Positions 33,071-41,196 of a stretch of DNA of 43,708 bases are shown in pieces. The position numbers and the translations under genes were made by a program. Origin of the DNA: Actinomycetes bacterium (GTDB lineage: Bacteria; Actinomycetota; Acidimicrobiia; Acidimicrobiales; RAAP-2); contig JAJZDI010000023.1 of the NCBI GenBank assembly GCA_021806045.1, positions 1 through 43,708 of the forward strand. The letters run 5' to 3'. The notes below the pieces were generated by a model. The model did no database searches, had not been told where the DNA came from, and saw only the letters and a program-made list of their open reading frames with translations. The number at the start of each line of letters is the position of its first letter. Position 1 is the stretch's first letter.

Positions 33071-33546
33071 GCGAGCGTGACGAAGGTGGTCTGGTGACCG
33101 GAACGGAGATCAGCGCGGCGCTCGCCACCGTAGGGGCGCCAAGCCTGCCCGACGAGGACGAGCGGGTACGGCGGACGGAGGTGGCCATCTCCCTGGTCCT
33201 CCGGATCGGCGTGGTGGTGAGCCTCCTCGTGGTCGTGGCCGGCGTGATCGACGGCATGGTCCGCTCCCCGGCCGAGCGCACGTCGGCCACCCTCGGGCAC
33301 AGCCTGATCAGCCGGGGGGCCACGTTCCCCCACTCGTTCGGATCGCTCTTCACCGGTCTCGGGCACGGTGATCCTGCATCGATCGTGGCGGCCGGGCTCC
33401 TCCTCCTCGTCCTGACACCGGTCCTCCGGGTGGCGGTGTCGATCCTCACCTTCGCCTACCAGCGCGACGCCGTCTTCGTCGTCGTGACCGCGTTCGTGCT
33501 GGCCGTCCTGATCGCCTCGTTCTTCCTCGGGACGGCAGGGGGCTGA
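33067..33546 (+). CDS. DUF1634 membrane protein
   Basis: A 159-residue protein with three hydrophobic segments: 'ISLVLRIGVVVSLLVVVAGVI', 'ASIVAAGLLLLVLTPVLRVAVSIL' and 'AVFVVVTAFVLAVLIASFFL'. The L-T-P-V-L-R-V motif and the 'FAYQRDAVFV' loop are those of DUF1634, a family that often follows tauE-like genes and may form a complex with the exporter. The ATG overlaps the exporter stop. Function is unknown. Confidence 0.88.
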   Translation: MSERDEGGLVTGTEISAALATVGAPSLPDEDERVRRTEVAISLVLRIGVVVSLLVVVAGVIDGMVRSPAERTSATLGHSLISRGATFPHSFGSLFTGLGHGDPASIVAAGLLLLVLTPVLRVAVSILTFAYQRDAVFVVVTAFVLAVLIASFFLGTAGG

Positions 33547-33551
33547 CGGGC

Positions 33552-34340
33552 ATGAGCCCGGCACGGCGCAGCGCCGCCACTCCCGGTCACGCTGATCGGG
33601 GCGCGGCTGCCGGAGTGGCCCTATGGGCGTCGGTGGCCGACGACCTACGCCAGCGGATCATCGCCGGGGAGTTCGCCGAACGGTTCCCCACCGAGGCCGA
33701 CCTGGTCGAGTCGTACAGCGTCAGCCGGGCGACGGTCCGTGAGGCCATCCGCCAGCTGCGCGACGAAGGCCTGGTCGAGTCGCGCCAGGGCGCCGGCACG
33801 TTCGTCCTCCAACGGCAGCTCGACGAGCCGCTCCTCGGGCGGCTGGGGTTGGCACGGATGATCGAGGGCGCCGGCCTGGGCGAGCACAGCAAGGTCCTGC
33901 GGGCCGAGGCCGAACCGGCGGGCCGGGCGGCAGCAGCGGCTCTCGGCTGCGATGCGAACGACCCCGCCGTCCGGATCGACCGGCTCCGGTTCGCCGGCGA
34001 CGAGGCGATCGCGCTGGACCGCTCCGTGGTCCTCGTGGGCGGCGACGCCCGCCGGAAGCTGCTCGCCGCCCCCCTCGACTCGGGCTCCCTCTACGACCAC
34101 CTGGCCGAGCGGGCTGGCATCGTCGTCGACTGCGGCCGTGAGCAGATCCGGGCGGTGCGATGCCCGGCGGCCGACCGCCGGCTGCTCGGGTTGGGCGGGG
34201 ATGACGGGGTCCTGGAGCTCCAGCGGTTCGCCTATGCGGGGACGTCCCCGGCCGAATGGCGACGCAGCACCTTGAAGGGCGCCCACTATGTGTTCGGCAC
34301 GTCGTGGGGATCGCCGCCGCCGGCACGCCCGCCCCGGTAG
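33552..34340 (+). CDS. second GntR/HutC-family transcriptional regulator
   Basis: A 262-residue regulator. The GntR winged helix is at about residues 20-90 ('LRQRIIAGEF', 'LVESYSVSRATVREAIRQLRDEGLV', 'QGAGTFV') and a UTRA-type ligand domain follows ('LGRLGLARMIEGAG', 'VRIDRLRFAGDEAIALDRS', 'VLELQRFAY'). The Q-G-A-G-T-F-V wing is typical. It starts five bases after the DUF1634 gene, so it is the third gene of the exporter operon and is likely to control it through the inverted repeat at 32191-32208. It is not closely similar to the GntR protein at 2272, and its probable site has a different sequence. Confidence 0.88.
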   Translation: MSPARRSAATPGHADRGAAAGVALWASVADDLRQRIIAGEFAERFPTEADLVESYSVSRATVREAIRQLRDEGLVESRQGAGTFVLQRQLDEPLLGRLGLARMIEGAGLGEHSKVLRAEAEPAGRAAAAALGCDANDPAVRIDRLRFAGDEAIALDRSVVLVGGDARRKLLAAPLDSGSLYDHLAERAGIVVDCGREQIRAVRCPAADRRLLGLGGDDGVLELQRFAYAGTSPAEWRRSTLKGAHYVFGTSWGSPPPARPPR

Positions 34341-34448
34341 GGACCGGATCAGCGGGCGGCGGCCAGCCTGCAGGCGGGGTGACGACCTCCCACCGGTCGG
34401 CCTGATGGGGCCCGGCTGCGTGGGTCCCCCAGCCTCAGGTCCCCCGGC

Positions 34449-35756
34449 TCAGGTCCCCAGCCTCAGGTCCCCCCGGCTCTCCCCCCGGTGGGCGGCGCTG
34501 GCGTAGATGCCCTTGGCCATGAGGGACGCCTCGGCCTCGTGGCGGGCCTGGTAGATCTCGGCCATCGCCGTCCGCACCCCGGGATCGTCGGGGGCGGCCT
34601 CGAACGCCCACTCGGCCAGGTGGCAGGCCAGGTCCAGCCGGCCGGCGTCGGCCAGCTCCCGGGCCCGGCCGGCCAGGTCGGCGGCGCTCCCGGCCAGACC
34701 GGCCACCACGCCGGCCAGGTCGGCGTCGGGTGCGGGCTTGAGGCGGGCCGGGTTGCCGTCCCACCACCCGCCGTAGAGGCGCCAGATGTTCCGCACCACG
34801 AACCCGGGCTCGTCGTAGAGGGGCCGCAGGTACGGGAGGGCCAGGTCCTCGGGCGGCACCACCACCGTGTTGGCGATCTCGTCCAGGGTGGCGCCGCCGT
34901 TCATCATGGCCACCGTGTCGTCGACCAGGCGCTCAAGGGCGCCCGCCACCGTGGTGAGGACGGTCCCGATCCGCTCCCGGCCGGCGATGGGGAGGCCGTG
35001 GGCCGGCAGGAAGAGCTCCGGCTCCTTGGCGGCCATGGCCCGCAGGGCGGCGGCCCACTCGACCGGGTAGCGCTGGACCTTCTGCGGGTTGCCGGCGTTG
35101 GGGAAGTTCCAGATGAGGAAGTCCCCCGAGGTGATGGCCCGGTGCTCGGGGATCCACGTCCACGTGTGGTCGTCGGTCTCCCCCCGGGCGTGGTGGAGGT
35201 GGAGCTCCAGCCCGCCCACCTCGATCACGTCGTGGTCGGTGTAGGTGTGGTCGGGCTCGGCGACGTCGTCGGGGAGGAACGGGACCGGCTCGCCGTCCGG
35301 GCCCGTCTCGCCGATGCCCCACCCGCGGATCCATCCGAACTGCCGCTGGTTGATGGCCTGGTTCCAGCCGCTGGTGCGCCGGTAGCGGTCGAAGCGGGCC
35401 TGGACCGCCTCGTGTGCGACGACCCTCGGCACGGCCCGGTCGCGCCCCTGGGCCTCCTCCACGAAGGCCGGCGATCCCCCGACGTGGTCGAGGTGGCCGT
35501 GGGTGTAGACGATGGTGTCGACCCGGTCATCCGACCACGACCGCAGGGCACGCAGCGCGGCCCGTGCCGTGAGGGGGCTGGTGGCGTCGAACACCACCAG
35601 CCCGTCGTCGGTGGCGAACGCGACGACATGGCTGAACGACTCGACCATGGCGATGCCCGGTGCGAGCTCGGAGAGCTCCTGGGTGACGCGGTTGACCGGA
35701 AGGTCTGTCCGGGCGTTGTCGATGATGTCGGACGAAAGGCTGAGGAGATCTGGCAT
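34449..35756 (-). CDS. metallo-beta-lactamase-fold hydrolase, alkylsulfatase-like
   Basis: A 435-residue MBL-fold protein with an intact active site: H86-G-H88-L-D90-H91, Glu in 'ARGETDDH', the S-G-D after it and His in 'LPAHGLP'. After the MBL domain (about 30-265) comes a helical domain ('NIWRLYGGWWDGNPARLKPAPD', 'LACHLAEWAFEAAPDDPGVRTAMAEIY') like the alkylsulfatase dimerisation/C-terminal region. It probably hydrolyses a sulfate or other ester. No signal peptide is seen. It is the intact paralogue of the degenerate gene at 13231. ATG start is complement 35754-35756; no strong ribosome binding site. It is convergent with the GntR gene and divergent from the PAS-GGDEF-EAL gene. A CCGTATAGTCGG element lies just upstream but resembles the cluster operator only weakly. 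Confidence 0.87.
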   Translation of the reverse strand: MPDLLSLSSDIIDNARTDLPVNRVTQELSELAPGIAMVESFSHVVAFATDDGLVVFDATSPLTARAALRALRSWSDDRVDTIVYTHGHLDHVGGSPAFVEEAQGRDRAVPRVVAHEAVQARFDRYRRTSGWNQAINQRQFGWIRGWGIGETGPDGEPVPFLPDDVAEPDHTYTDHDVIEVGGLELHLHHARGETDDHTWTWIPEHRAITSGDFLIWNFPNAGNPQKVQRYPVEWAAALRAMAAKEPELFLPAHGLPIAGRERIGTVLTTVAGALERLVDDTVAMMNGGATLDEIANTVVVPPEDLALPYLRPLYDEPGFVVRNIWRLYGGWWDGNPARLKPAPDADLAGVVAGLAGSAADLAGRARELADAGRLDLACHLAEWAFEAAPDDPGVRTAMAEIYQARHEAEASLMAKGIYASAAHRGESRGDLRLGT

Positions 35757-35925
35757 GGCAGTTCCCGACTATACGGCTCCCCACGACGGTGGGGTCCGGG
35801 GCGAGGGACAGGGGAAGGGCCGCGGCTGCTCCCGCCCGGGGAGCGCGCGGTGTGCGGACCATTCGCAGCTTGTGCGCCGGGTCACATGCGGGCGTGCCGC
35901 CTGAGCGGCGCCTCCCTGCCAGGGC

Positions 35926-35943
35926 TACGCTTTCCCGGTAATG
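35926..35943 (+). promoter_or_regulatory. probable near-leaderless promoter of the GGDEF-EAL gene
   Basis: TACGCT (35926-35931) fits TANNNT and ends nine bases before the ATG at 35941. No ribosome binding site lies before the start, which agrees with a very short or absent leader. Confidence 0.4.
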
Positions 35944-38154
35944 AGGCCGGATTTTCGCTCGGCTTTCGATGCCAGCAGTACCGGCATGTTGTTGGTGTCG
36001 CTCGACGGCACCATCATGGAGGCGAACGCGGCCTACTGCGCCCTCCTGGGACGGGAACGCGACGACGTCGTCGGTCACGATGCACTCGCCTTCACCCATG
36101 CCGACGACCGCTGGCTCACCACCCGTGCCCGCCGCCAGACGCTCCACGCTGACGATCCGGTCGGTGGCGCGACCTTCGAGAAGCGCTACCAGCGCCCCGG
36201 CGGCGAGGTCATCTGGGTGGAGGTCTCCCAGGCCCTGGTGCGGTCGGACGGCGGCGAACCGGCCTACTACGTCGTGTCCGTGCGGGACACGACCCGCGTT
36301 CACCGCATGAACGAGGCGCTGTCCGAGGCCGAGATGCACTTCCGGCTGGCGTTCGAGAGCAACACGGCGCCGATGGCGATCCTGGACGATGGCCGGCACG
36401 TGGTGCGGGCCAATGCCGCCTGCTGCCGGATGGCGGGCCGCACGGCCGACGACCTCGTCGGTCGCGACGTCCTCGACCTCACCCACCCCGACGACCGCCC
36501 GGCGACCGTCCGCACCTACGAGATGCTCTCGTCCCGCCAGGTCGACCGCATCTTCTACACCAAGCGCTTCGAGCGGCCGGACGGGAGCCTCATCTGGGCG
36601 GAGGTGGCGGTGGACGCCCTGCGGAAGGGCCCCGACGCGCCCGAGCTCTACCTGGTCTCCATCAGGGACGTGACCGAGGAGCACCGGCTCCAGTCCAAGC
36701 TCTCCCACCAGAGCCTCCACGACCCGTTGACCGGGCTGGCCACCCGCCTCCTCTTCGAGGACCGCCTGGCCCAGGCGCTGTCACGGGCCCGCCGGTCGGG
36801 CGGGACGGTGGCCGTCATGCTGCTCGACGTGGACAACCTGGGCCAGGTGAACGGGACGTGGGGCCACCGGGCCGGCGACGAGCTGCTGCTGTCGATGGCG
36901 GCCCGCCTGGAGCGGGCCGTTCCCGACCCCACCGGCCTGGGGAGGTTCGGGGGCGACGAGTTCCTGTACCTGGCGGAGGACATCGACGGCGTCGCCGGCG
37001 CCGAGGAGATCGCCGGCATGATGCTCCACGCACTGGGCGACCCGTTCACCGTCGGCGACGCATCGCTCATCGTCGGGGGGAGCATCGGTATCGTCGTGTG
37101 CCGCGGCGGCGAGGTGGAGTCCCACGTCGACCTGGTGCGCGACGCGGACAGCGCCATGCACCATGCCAAGCGCTTGGGCAAGGGACGCTCTGTCGTGTTC
37201 AGCCGGGCCCTCCACGAGGTGCAACGCAGCCGCTTCACCCTGGAGCAGGACCTCCGCCACGCGCTCCAGCGGGACGAGCTGTCCATGCACTACCAACCGG
37301 TGGTGGACCTGGCCCGGGGCCTGGTGGTCGGCTTCGAGGCCCTGATGCGGTGGCAGCACCCCGAGCGCGGCTGGGTGTCGCCCGAGATCTTCATCCCCCT
37401 CGCCGAGCAGAGCGACCTCATCATCGACCTCGGTGCCTTCGCCATGGAGGCCGCCCTCGACGACCTGGCTGCGTGGTCCTCCGTACCGGGGTTGGCGGCG
37501 GGTCCGGGGGGGAACGGCCAGCTACCGGGGAGCAGCGGGGGCCCGGGGAGTGGCCGGGCCGGGCCGGGCCGTCCGGGCGCCCCGGGGCGGCGTGACCGGC
37601 CCGCGGAGCCGGCGTGGTCGTCCCAGCACCTGCGGGTGGCGTCGTCGCTGGGCGTGTCGGTCAACCTGTCAGCCCGCCAGATGCACGATCCCGGACTGAT
37701 CGGCATGGTCAAGTCGCTCCTGGCCGGTTCGGGCGTCGACGGTGGGCGCATGGTGCTGGAGGTGACCGAGACGGCCGCGTTGAGCAACGTCGAGTCGAGC
37801 CAGCGGACGGTCGAGGAGATGGCCGAGCTGGGCGTACGGTTCGCCCTCGACGACTTCGGCACCGGGTTCTCGTCCTTCTCCTACCTGGCGCTGCTGCGGC
37901 CCGACCTCATCAAGATCGACCGGTCGTTCGTCGGCGGTGTGGGTAGGAGCAGCTACGACGACGGCCTCCTCGAGGCCATGGTCGCCCTCGGCCACGGGCT
38001 CGGCATCACCGTCCTGGCCGAGGGGATCGAGACCGAGGAGCAGGCGGCGCGCCTGCGGGACCTGTGCTGCGAGCTGGCCCAGGGGTACCTGTTCGCCCGG
38101 CCCATGCCGCCGGCCGACATCCCGGCGTGGCTGGAGGCCGTGGCCACGGATTGA
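35941..38154 (+). CDS. PAS-PAS-GGDEF-EAL cyclic-di-GMP protein
   Basis: A 737-residue cytoplasmic signalling protein. Two PAS sensor domains occupy about 5-125 and 130-250 (each ending in a 'V-S-x-R-D-x-T' strand). The GGDEF domain (about 265-420) has an intact G-G-D-E-F at 337-341 but no R-x-x-D inhibitory site at the usual position. The EAL domain (about 435-735) has E-A-L at 466-468, 'VSVNLSARQ', 'LDDFGTGFSSFSYL' and 'EGIET', so both synthesis and breakdown of c-di-GMP are possible. A 45-residue Gly/Pro/Arg-rich insertion (about 517-562) interrupts the EAL domain between the second helix and the V-N-L-S strand. No membrane segment is present. Confidence 0.93.
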   Translation: MRPDFRSAFDASSTGMLLVSLDGTIMEANAAYCALLGRERDDVVGHDALAFTHADDRWLTTRARRQTLHADDPVGGATFEKRYQRPGGEVIWVEVSQALVRSDGGEPAYYVVSVRDTTRVHRMNEALSEAEMHFRLAFESNTAPMAILDDGRHVVRANAACCRMAGRTADDLVGRDVLDLTHPDDRPATVRTYEMLSSRQVDRIFYTKRFERPDGSLIWAEVAVDALRKGPDAPELYLVSIRDVTEEHRLQSKLSHQSLHDPLTGLATRLLFEDRLAQALSRARRSGGTVAVMLLDVDNLGQVNGTWGHRAGDELLLSMAARLERAVPDPTGLGRFGGDEFLYLAEDIDGVAGAEEIAGMMLHALGDPFTVGDASLIVGGSIGIVVCRGGEVESHVDLVRDADSAMHHAKRLGKGRSVVFSRALHEVQRSRFTLEQDLRHALQRDELSMHYQPVVDLARGLVVGFEALMRWQHPERGWVSPEIFIPLAEQSDLIIDLGAFAMEAALDDLAAWSSVPGLAAGPGGNGQLPGSSGGPGSGRAGPGRPGAPGRRDRPAEPAWSSQHLRVASSLGVSVNLSARQMHDPGLIGMVKSLLAGSGVDGGRMVLEVTETAALSNVESSQRTVEEMAELGVRFALDDFGTGFSSFSYLALLRPDLIKIDRSFVGGVGRSSYDDGLLEAMVALGHGLGITVLAEGIETEEQAARLRDLCCELAQGYLFARPMPPADIPAWLEAVATD

Positions 38155-38207
38155 ACGTCCGCCACCCGGCCGTGGGAGAGTGGGCACGAGCGCACCCGGG
38201 AGGTCCC

Positions 38208-39956
38208 ATGGCACAGGTGGTCGGGGGAGAGGTCGTATCGGCCATGCTGGCCGCCGAGGGCGTGGACACCGTCTTCGGCATCGTGGACGGCACCTACATG
38301 GGCCTGTTCTCGAGCTTCGAGAAGTACGGCATCACCCTGCGGTCGCCCCGGCACGAGACCACGGCCGCGCACATGGCCGGCGCCTACGCCCGCTCGACCG
38401 GAAGGCTCGGCGTGTGCATGGCCAGCAACGGACCGGGGGTGGCCAACATCCTCCCCGGCGTGGCGGTGGAGAACGGCGAGGGCAACCGGGTCCTGGTCAT
38501 CACCAGCAGCCGCCGCCAGGGCATCTCCTACCCGGACCGGGGCGGCACGTACCAGTACTTCGACCAGTGCGGGGTCATCCGGCCCATGGCGAAGTGGAGC
38601 GGTCACGCCGCCACCTTCGAGCGCATCCCGGAGATGGTGCGCCGGGCCCTCCGCATCGCCTGGCACGGCCGGCCCGGCGTGGTCCACGTAGACGTCCCCG
38701 AGAACGTGCTGAACGGGACGTTCGAGATCGAGGACGGGTGGGACCGGGCGCCGGCCTCCTACCGCTACACGGGGCCGGTGGTCCCCGATCCGGCGCTGGT
38801 CGAGCGGGCCGCCGACCTGCTGGCCGCCGCCGAGCGCCCCATGCTCCACGTGGGCAGCGGCGTGGTCCACGCCGGCGCCTTCGCCGAGGTCGTCGCTCTG
38901 GCCGAGCTGCTCCAGGCGCCGGTCACCACCAGTTGGGGGGCGCAGTCGGCCCTACCGGTCGACCATCCCCTGTCCATCCCCCTCAGCGCACTCGAGGTGG
39001 CGGGGACGGCCCGTGCCGACGCCGACCTCGTGCTCGTGCTGGGGTCGCGCCTCGGGGAGACGGACTGGTGGGGCCGGGGACGGCGCTGGGGCGCACCGGG
39101 CAGGACGGTGGTCCAGGTCGACGTGGACGACGAGATCCTGGGACTGAACAGGCCGGTGGACATGGCCGTGCTGGGGGACGTGGGGCTCTTCGCCCGGCAG
39201 GTGACGGACGCGCTGGGCGGCCGGAGCATCCCCGACGGCCGGCTCGAAGCGAGGCGGGCGTGGGCGGCGTCGCTCGAGTCCCGCAAGCACGAGTTGCGTG
39301 CGGAGCTCGACGTGGCCCTGCTGGCCGAGGGAACACCGGTCCACCCGGCCCACGTCCCCCACGCGGTGCGGCACGTCGTGGGGGACGACGCCCTGCTGGT
39401 GGTGGACGGGGGGAACACGGCCGTGTGGACCACCATGTACTACGCCCACGCCGCGCCGAACTCGGTGTTCTCCACCTTCAAGTTCGGCATGCTCGGCGCC
39501 GGCCTGGGCCAGGCCCTCGGGGTGAAGGCGGCCCACCCGGAGCGGACGGTGTGCTGCATCATCGGCGACGGCGCCATGGGCATGCACGTCCAGGAGGTCG
39601 AGACGGCCGTGCGTGAGGGCCTGCCGGTGTGCTTCGTCGTCCTGTGCGACCGGCAGTGGGGCATGGTCAAGCTCACCCAGCAGTTCGGGCTGGGCGATCT
39701 GCGCAAGGTCATGGGCGTCGACACCCAGGGCACCATCAACACCGACCTGGGCGAGGTCCGCTTCGACGAGGTGGCCCGGGCCATGGGGGCATACGGCGAG
39801 CGGGTCTCCGCGACGGCCGACCTGGAGCCGGCGCTGCAGCGGGCGCTGGCCTCCGGCCGGCCGGCGGTGGTGCACGTGGACGTCGACCCCGAGGCGCACC
39901 TGATGGCACCGGGGCTCCTCGACTTCAAGGAGATGCACCAGGAGCCGGTGGGGTGA
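38208..39956 (+). CDS. thiamine-diphosphate-dependent enzyme (acetolactate synthase-like)
   Basis: A 582-residue ThDP enzyme of the acetolactate synthase / sulfoacetaldehyde acetyltransferase / 2-hydroxyacyl-CoA lyase superfamily. Catalytic Glu50 lies in 'PRHETTAAHMAGAYAR', the central domain shows 'LVLVLGSRLGETDWW', and the ThDP-Mg motif starts at G453-D-G and continues to 'VVLCDRQWGMVK', where Cys-Asp replaces the more common Asn-Asn (Asp can serve as the Mg ligand). The ATG at 38208 follows GGGAGGTCCC. The stop overlaps the start of an epimerase gene (GTGA). The exact reaction is unknown; a biosynthetic acetolactate synthase is unlikely because no regulatory subunit gene is present. Confidence 0.85.
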   Translation: MAQVVGGEVVSAMLAAEGVDTVFGIVDGTYMGLFSSFEKYGITLRSPRHETTAAHMAGAYARSTGRLGVCMASNGPGVANILPGVAVENGEGNRVLVITSSRRQGISYPDRGGTYQYFDQCGVIRPMAKWSGHAATFERIPEMVRRALRIAWHGRPGVVHVDVPENVLNGTFEIEDGWDRAPASYRYTGPVVPDPALVERAADLLAAAERPMLHVGSGVVHAGAFAEVVALAELLQAPVTTSWGAQSALPVDHPLSIPLSALEVAGTARADADLVLVLGSRLGETDWWGRGRRWGAPGRTVVQVDVDDEILGLNRPVDMAVLGDVGLFARQVTDALGGRSIPDGRLEARRAWAASLESRKHELRAELDVALLAEGTPVHPAHVPHAVRHVVGDDALLVVDGGNTAVWTTMYYAHAAPNSVFSTFKFGMLGAGLGQALGVKAAHPERTVCCIIGDGAMGMHVQEVETAVREGLPVCFVVLCDRQWGMVKLTQQFGLGDLRKVMGVDTQGTINTDLGEVRFDEVARAMGAYGERVSATADLEPALQRALASGRPAVVHVDVDPEAHLMAPGLLDFKEMHQEPVG

Positions 39957-40927
39957 GCCGCCCGTCGGTGCTGGTGACGGGGGCGGCCGGCTACGTCGGC
40001 ACGCTCACCCTCGAGGCCCTCGCCGCACGCGGCGACGAGGTGGCGGGACTGGTCGGTCTGGACGTCGCCGAGGTGCCCGAGGAGCGGCGGGTGGCCGGTG
40101 TCACCTACGTCACCGCCGACGTCAGCACGGGTGATCTGGCCGGGATCATGCGTGACCACGCCGTCGACACGGTGGTGCACCTGGCGTCGATCCTGCGGGT
40201 GCCGCCGGGTGCGCCGGCGGACCTCGCGTACCGGGTGGACGTCGTCGGCACCCGCAACGTGCTCGAGGCGTGCGTGGCCACCGGCGTGGCGGAGCTGGTC
40301 GTCACCAGCAGCGGTGCCGCCTACGGCTACTACGCCGACAACCCGGCCGCCCTCGACGAGGACGACCCGCTGCGGGGCAACGAGGGGATCCCCTACGCCC
40401 ACCACAAGCGGTTGGTGGAGGCCATGCTGGCCGACTACCGCCGGGACCATCCGGAGCTGGCCCAGCTGGTGCTCCGGGCGGGGACGGTGGTGGGGGAGCA
40501 CACCAGCAGCCCGGTGACGGCCCTGTTCGAAGGGCCCGCCGTCCTCGGGGTGTGGGGGTCGGAGTCGCCGTTCGTGTTCATCTGGGACCACGACCTGGTC
40601 GAGGTGATCCTCCTCGGCGTGCTGGAGCGCCGGACGGGCATCTACAACCTGGCCGGTGACGGCGTCCTCAGCCCCCGCGAGATCGCCCGGCGCCTCCACA
40701 AGCGCTACGTGGCGGTCCCCGCCCCCGTCCTCGCCGGGGCGCTGTGGGCGCTCCACGCTCTGGGCAGGACGGCCAACGGCCCCGACCACGTCAACTTCCT
40801 CCGCTATCGCCCGGTGCTGTCGAACGAACGGCTGAAGCGGGAGCTCGGCTACCGCCCCATCGACTCCGCCGCCGCTTTCGAGCGCTGGCGCGCCGGCTAC
40901 CAGGCGCGGAGGCAGGCCGCCGGCTGA
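39953..40927 (+). CDS. NAD(P)-dependent epimerase/dehydratase (extended SDR)
   Basis: A 324-residue extended short-chain dehydrogenase. The nucleotide-binding motif G-A-A-G-Y-V-G is near residue 10, 'VDTVVHLAS' follows, the catalytic Ser lies in 'VTSSGAAYG' and Tyr148-x3-Lys152 in 'PYAHHK'. The C-terminal part has 'YNLAGDGVLSPREIAR' and 'LKRELGYRPIDSAAAF', usual for sugar-nucleotide epimerases and related reductases. It has no signal peptide. The GTG at 39953 overlaps the stop of the ThDP enzyme gene, so the two probably act in one pathway, for example carbon-carbon bond chemistry followed by reduction or epimerisation. Confidence 0.9.
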   Translation: MSRPSVLVTGAAGYVGTLTLEALAARGDEVAGLVGLDVAEVPEERRVAGVTYVTADVSTGDLAGIMRDHAVDTVVHLASILRVPPGAPADLAYRVDVVGTRNVLEACVATGVAELVVTSSGAAYGYYADNPAALDEDDPLRGNEGIPYAHHKRLVEAMLADYRRDHPELAQLVLRAGTVVGEHTSSPVTALFEGPAVLGVWGSESPFVFIWDHDLVEVILLGVLERRTGIYNLAGDGVLSPREIARRLHKRYVAVPAPVLAGALWALHALGRTANGPDHVNFLRYRPVLSNERLKRELGYRPIDSAAAFERWRAGYQARRQAAG

Positions 40928-41196
40928 CCGGCCGGGACCGCACCCGCCGACGTCCTGACCGTACGTCCCCGCCGGGTCCACGGGTCCCGAACGGAGCTGC
41001 CGGCCCTGTAGGGAGCGTCCCCTCCTCTCCCGTTCCGCGGTTGCAAACGGTGATGCGCCGGGGACGGTCCCGACAATTTGGTGTGTTTCCGTTGTGGTAG
41101 AACACGTTGCTCCCGTGCCGTCGACGTGACAGGAACGTCGCCTCCAGCGTCGGCCGCACCGCTCGCGAATCGGAACATGGAAGGGCAGGACTGGAA
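40928..41196 (+). other. intergenic region before the repeat protein gene
   Basis: This 269-base region has no gene beyond a seven-codon frame (ATG at 41177 to TGA at 41198-41200) whose stop overlaps the GTG of the repeat protein. The stretch 41070-41110 is less GC-rich and likely holds the promoter, but no clear -35/-10 pair was found. Confidence 0.5.

Noticed and set aside
34342-34398. Terminator between the second GntR gene and the MBL gene
   Set aside because: GACCGG and CCGGTC can pair, but the loop is about 45 bases and no T tract follows.
35757-35780. CCGTATAGTCGG before the intact MBL gene as a seventh GntR operator
   Set aside because: Only about half the operator positions agree and the outer TGG/CCA arms are missing.
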